Shown here piece after piece: positions 40,159-42,533 of a stretch of DNA of 42,533 nt. The position numbers and the translations under genes are program-made. A model generated the notes under the pieces. It did no database searches. It was not told the DNA's origin and worked only from the letters and a program-made list of their open reading frames with translations. The stretch spans positions 1 through 42,533 of the forward strand of contig JAMAHW010000153.1 in NCBI GenBank assembly GCA_023627715.1, in the 5' to 3' direction. This DNA comes from Periconia sp. R9002 (Eukaryota; Ascomycota; Dothideomycetes; Pleosporales; Periconiaceae). Position 1 is the first letter of the stretch, and every line of letters starts with the position of its first letter.

Positions 40159-41965
40159 GCTACAAGAATTGTATACGAAGTAGTTCCCGATGAGAAAAGC
40201 ATTGCGGAAGGTTATCTATTTGCATGGCTTTCCAAATTATAAAATGATTGGTTGTCCTTCCTATACGGTGGCTTCTCCTTTATCCTATCGCGCTCAGCTA
40301 CGTGTTGCAACCATAGATCTCATATCCGCGCTCTGACCTATTCCCTTCGTATTATAATTTAGTCTCCAGACTTGTTTAACTCCAGACTTCTGCACGAGAG
40401 CCTATGATGCGACCGGAGAGTGACAGACGTGGGGTATTCTCAGGTGCAGGGGTTGCGGAGGGTGCAGCGCCAGCCCTGATTGTTACGAGCTTTTACTATT
40501 ATTTAATGTACTACGAAATATACATTGCACGCAGGAGGGGACGTATCAAAATCGAGTGTTTATTTGACTAAATACAATTGTGTCTCTGCTTAAAAGCATG
40601 CAATTTACGCATTCTACTGCACCGTGTAACCCGTGCACTATTTAAACAGGTCATGTATGGATAGTCATGGCCATGTCCTTTTGGAATGTGCGTGCAAACT
40701 TCAGTGTATATTTGTCAAGAGATGTGGGAATTGAGTTCTTCGGAAAATCTCCTTTTTTTCGGATGCACATTCCAATGCATGCTAATGGACCTCGCATTCT
40801 GATAAGAGTTTCAAGATCCTGCAGATCGATGACATTGGCACACGGCTTTGATTGGTGCCACGCAACTCTACGCAAAGGTAAACAGCGTAGAACGTTAGTG
40901 AAACAGGATCTACTTCAAACTTGGTTGCACACATAGCTTTTGAATTTTTTTCTCTTACGCACGCCATAGTTTCGAAAACATTCGACAATGCCATTCTCAG
41001 TAGGAGTTCAAAGACTGTACTTGTCCTGAAGCCATTTTCTAAAAACCGCCTTGTTCGTTTCTCCATCATCCAATAAAAGTAGCTATTTTCCGCCTTTGGA
41101 CTCGCTGTCGTTTGCAACCCGATCCGCCAAATCACTTGAAAACTTTGTAGAAAAGGATGAATCACATACAGCGGCCCACATTATGAGCGTCAATTGATAG
41201 CGCTGTTGAAGTAGTTGTAGATCTATTGGCGGTGGCGTGGCTATAGTTTGGGCCGTCTGCAGATAAAAGAGTTTGCGCATTTCTGATAACTGATGCAAAA
41301 TCCCGCCATAGACGAGAAAAATCAAGCTATAGGCAGCTACATGTATTTTGGGTATATAACGGCCTCGGGGTTTCAATCAGATGTTAGTGTACGCGACTTG
41401 TTAAAGCTGCACCAGATAAACATGTTTGCGCGGCACGGGTGGAGGGATAGTAGGGTGTCTGATGGTAGTTGTCTTGACTATCATGGGGTTATCTGATTGG
41501 GTGGTTGGCCCGTTTGTCTGTTGACTCTCCAACATCATCACACCGCCCTTCCCACTAACATTTCATCACGAAAAGTGGTTGGATTACATTGAAATAAAAA
41601 GTCATAAGATGCTCGAATTCGCGCTGCACCTCAGGATTTAATTTTATCAATACTTAAAGTAGAAGTATATTTTGTGGGATTTGATGAATTTTTTCAACCC
41701 CATTAAGCTCCTGCCATTGAGTGCGCCCCCATGTTCATGCACATGAGGAAGAATAGGCGAAAGTATAGCTTATCCTAAAGCGCAAGTCATCGATGTGAGG
41801 ATTCAGCGCAACAGACGCCGCTTACGGATACTACTTCGGAGACTACACACTCGGTACGCTTACCGTCAAGGGAGACTTGATAAGCTGCTGATGGTGCAAG
41901 ACGGAGAAGGTGATGGTGCAGTCTATTTCAGCCCGGGGGACGGCAATTGATTCGGCCGAGGAATG
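40159..41965. other. Gene-poor stretch
   Basis: No supported gene. Minus-strand frames at 41376-41083 (AAYSLIFLVYGGILHQLSEM, then LQQRYQLTLIMWAAVC) and 41165-40782 have some protein character and might be exons of a decayed gene. I find no convincing splice join and no family. 40180-40640 and 41480-41960 show nothing. Confidence 0.4.
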
Positions 41966-42130
41966 GTGAGCCACTTGGCTATGGCATGGTTAGTCACTCG
42001 GGTTGTAGCAAAGACAGTCACTTGCTTATAGCAAGGTCAAGCACTCGGCGAGTCACCCGGTGGTGGTGCGACGATTCACCTGGCTAGGGGGTTGTTGCTG
42101 CTACAGCTAGGTCACGGTGAGTCACTTTGT
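41966..42130. repeat. Loose array of GAGTCAC-type motifs
   Basis: Six variants of GAGTCAC or its near matches (GTGAGCCACTTGGC, AGTCACTCGG, AGTCACTTGC, GAGTCACCCGG, GATTCACCTGG, GAGTCACTTTG) occur within 165 bp at irregular spacing. Two are followed by TGGCTA. They may be degenerate tandem repeat units or binding sites. Confidence 0.5.
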
Positions 42131-42533
42131 CAACAATGGCAGGTGGTCTGATCAGGACAAGGTAGTTTCTTATTCGCGCTAACAAAGACATCATGCAAAA
42201 CATCGCTTCCATGTAGTCGTCACTCCGTGAGACATTGTACACTGGCGGCTCACCATGCTTCGACGAAACCCCTTACCGCTCTTCGACCGAGTGGCTCGTT
42301 ATACCCTACCCGATGAAATCGCCGTGCTATGAAGGAGTGACTCGCCTTACTCGGTCAAAGTTTGTGACGGGTTTGGCAACCTATCTGATCAACAGGGTCA
42401 ATCTGGGTTCACCTCGCGTATAACACTTGCCTAATACGTGACAAATTTGTTATTAAGTATGCAATCCCTCTATCTAAGACTGTGATAGCTTTCATTACAG
42501 CACAATGAGTCCGCTCTCAATCCAGATGTCCGC
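42131..42533. other. Right-edge stretch
   Basis: Nothing coding can be supported. Further isolated GAGTGGCTCG and GAGTGACTCG strings occur near 42290 and 42335, possibly outliers of the preceding motif array. Confidence 0.4.

Overview
The window is nuclear DNA of a filamentous ascomycete (Pezizomycotina; a Dothideomycete, perhaps Pleosporales, is my inference). The reasons are short GT-AG introns of about 50-130 bp with CTAAC-like branch sites, a HET-NACHT-ankyrin NLR gene, a relic of the circadian gene frequency, an OrsD/RecQ-type multicopy gene, and stop codons that look like products of CpA-to-TpA transitions, as left by repeat-induced point mutation (RIP). There are no bacterial-style operons, CRISPR arrays or recognisable rRNA genes. 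I also saw no tRNA gene, but could not scan for one. The region is accessory in character: gene-poor, with broken genes, dispersed repeats and chimeric junctions.

Layout. 1-3.8 kb is gene-poor and carries degenerate repeat copies. 3.8-7.5 kb holds a 1227-residue HET-NACHT-ANK NLR whose near-identical ankyrin array ends abruptly; an ankyrin unit in reverse orientation follows directly. 7.8-8.25 kb is a dispersed repeat whose inverted partner lies at 35.3-35.7 kb. 9.5-11.6 kb (minus) is a six-exon fungal transcription-factor-like gene, and 13.4-14.15 kb (minus) a conserved fungal hypothetical. 16.2-19.05 kb (minus) is a nearly full-length but dead copy of frequency (frq). It is followed by fragments resembling MADS and SAM domains.

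21.3-30.2 kb is a composite block. An OrsD-like N-terminal gene (21283-23370) and a RecQ-type helicase C-terminal part (27427-29523, three in-frame stops) look like two ends of one ancestral gene. A two-exon gene for a 1195-residue protein of unknown function lies between them. The helicase remnant then runs, in the same reading frame, into the 3' two thirds of a short-chain dehydrogenase. A second small scrap of the same helicase family lies at 38.2 kb.

31.3-33.5 kb contains an intact-looking secreted jacalin-plus-aerolysin-type protein gene (three exons, one of only 28 nt). Upstream of it is an unusual set of short repeats. 36.2-37.1 kb holds a truncated nucleoside-phosphorylase-like domain and a truncated F-box/ankyrin protein, in one frame and separated by one stop. 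37.4-37.9 kb (minus) encodes a predicted secreted protein with two CCHC zinc knuckles. 38.4-40.2 kb (minus) is a two-exon coiled-coil gene. The last 2.4 kb show no supported gene.

Taken together, the window combines self/non-self recognition genes (HET NLR, phosphorylase and ankyrin fragments), candidate secreted effectors or defence proteins, and mobile or telomere-type helicase sequence. This resembles a rapidly evolving, RIP-exposed, possibly subtelomeric or lineage-specific segment. All family assignments are by eye; no searches were run.
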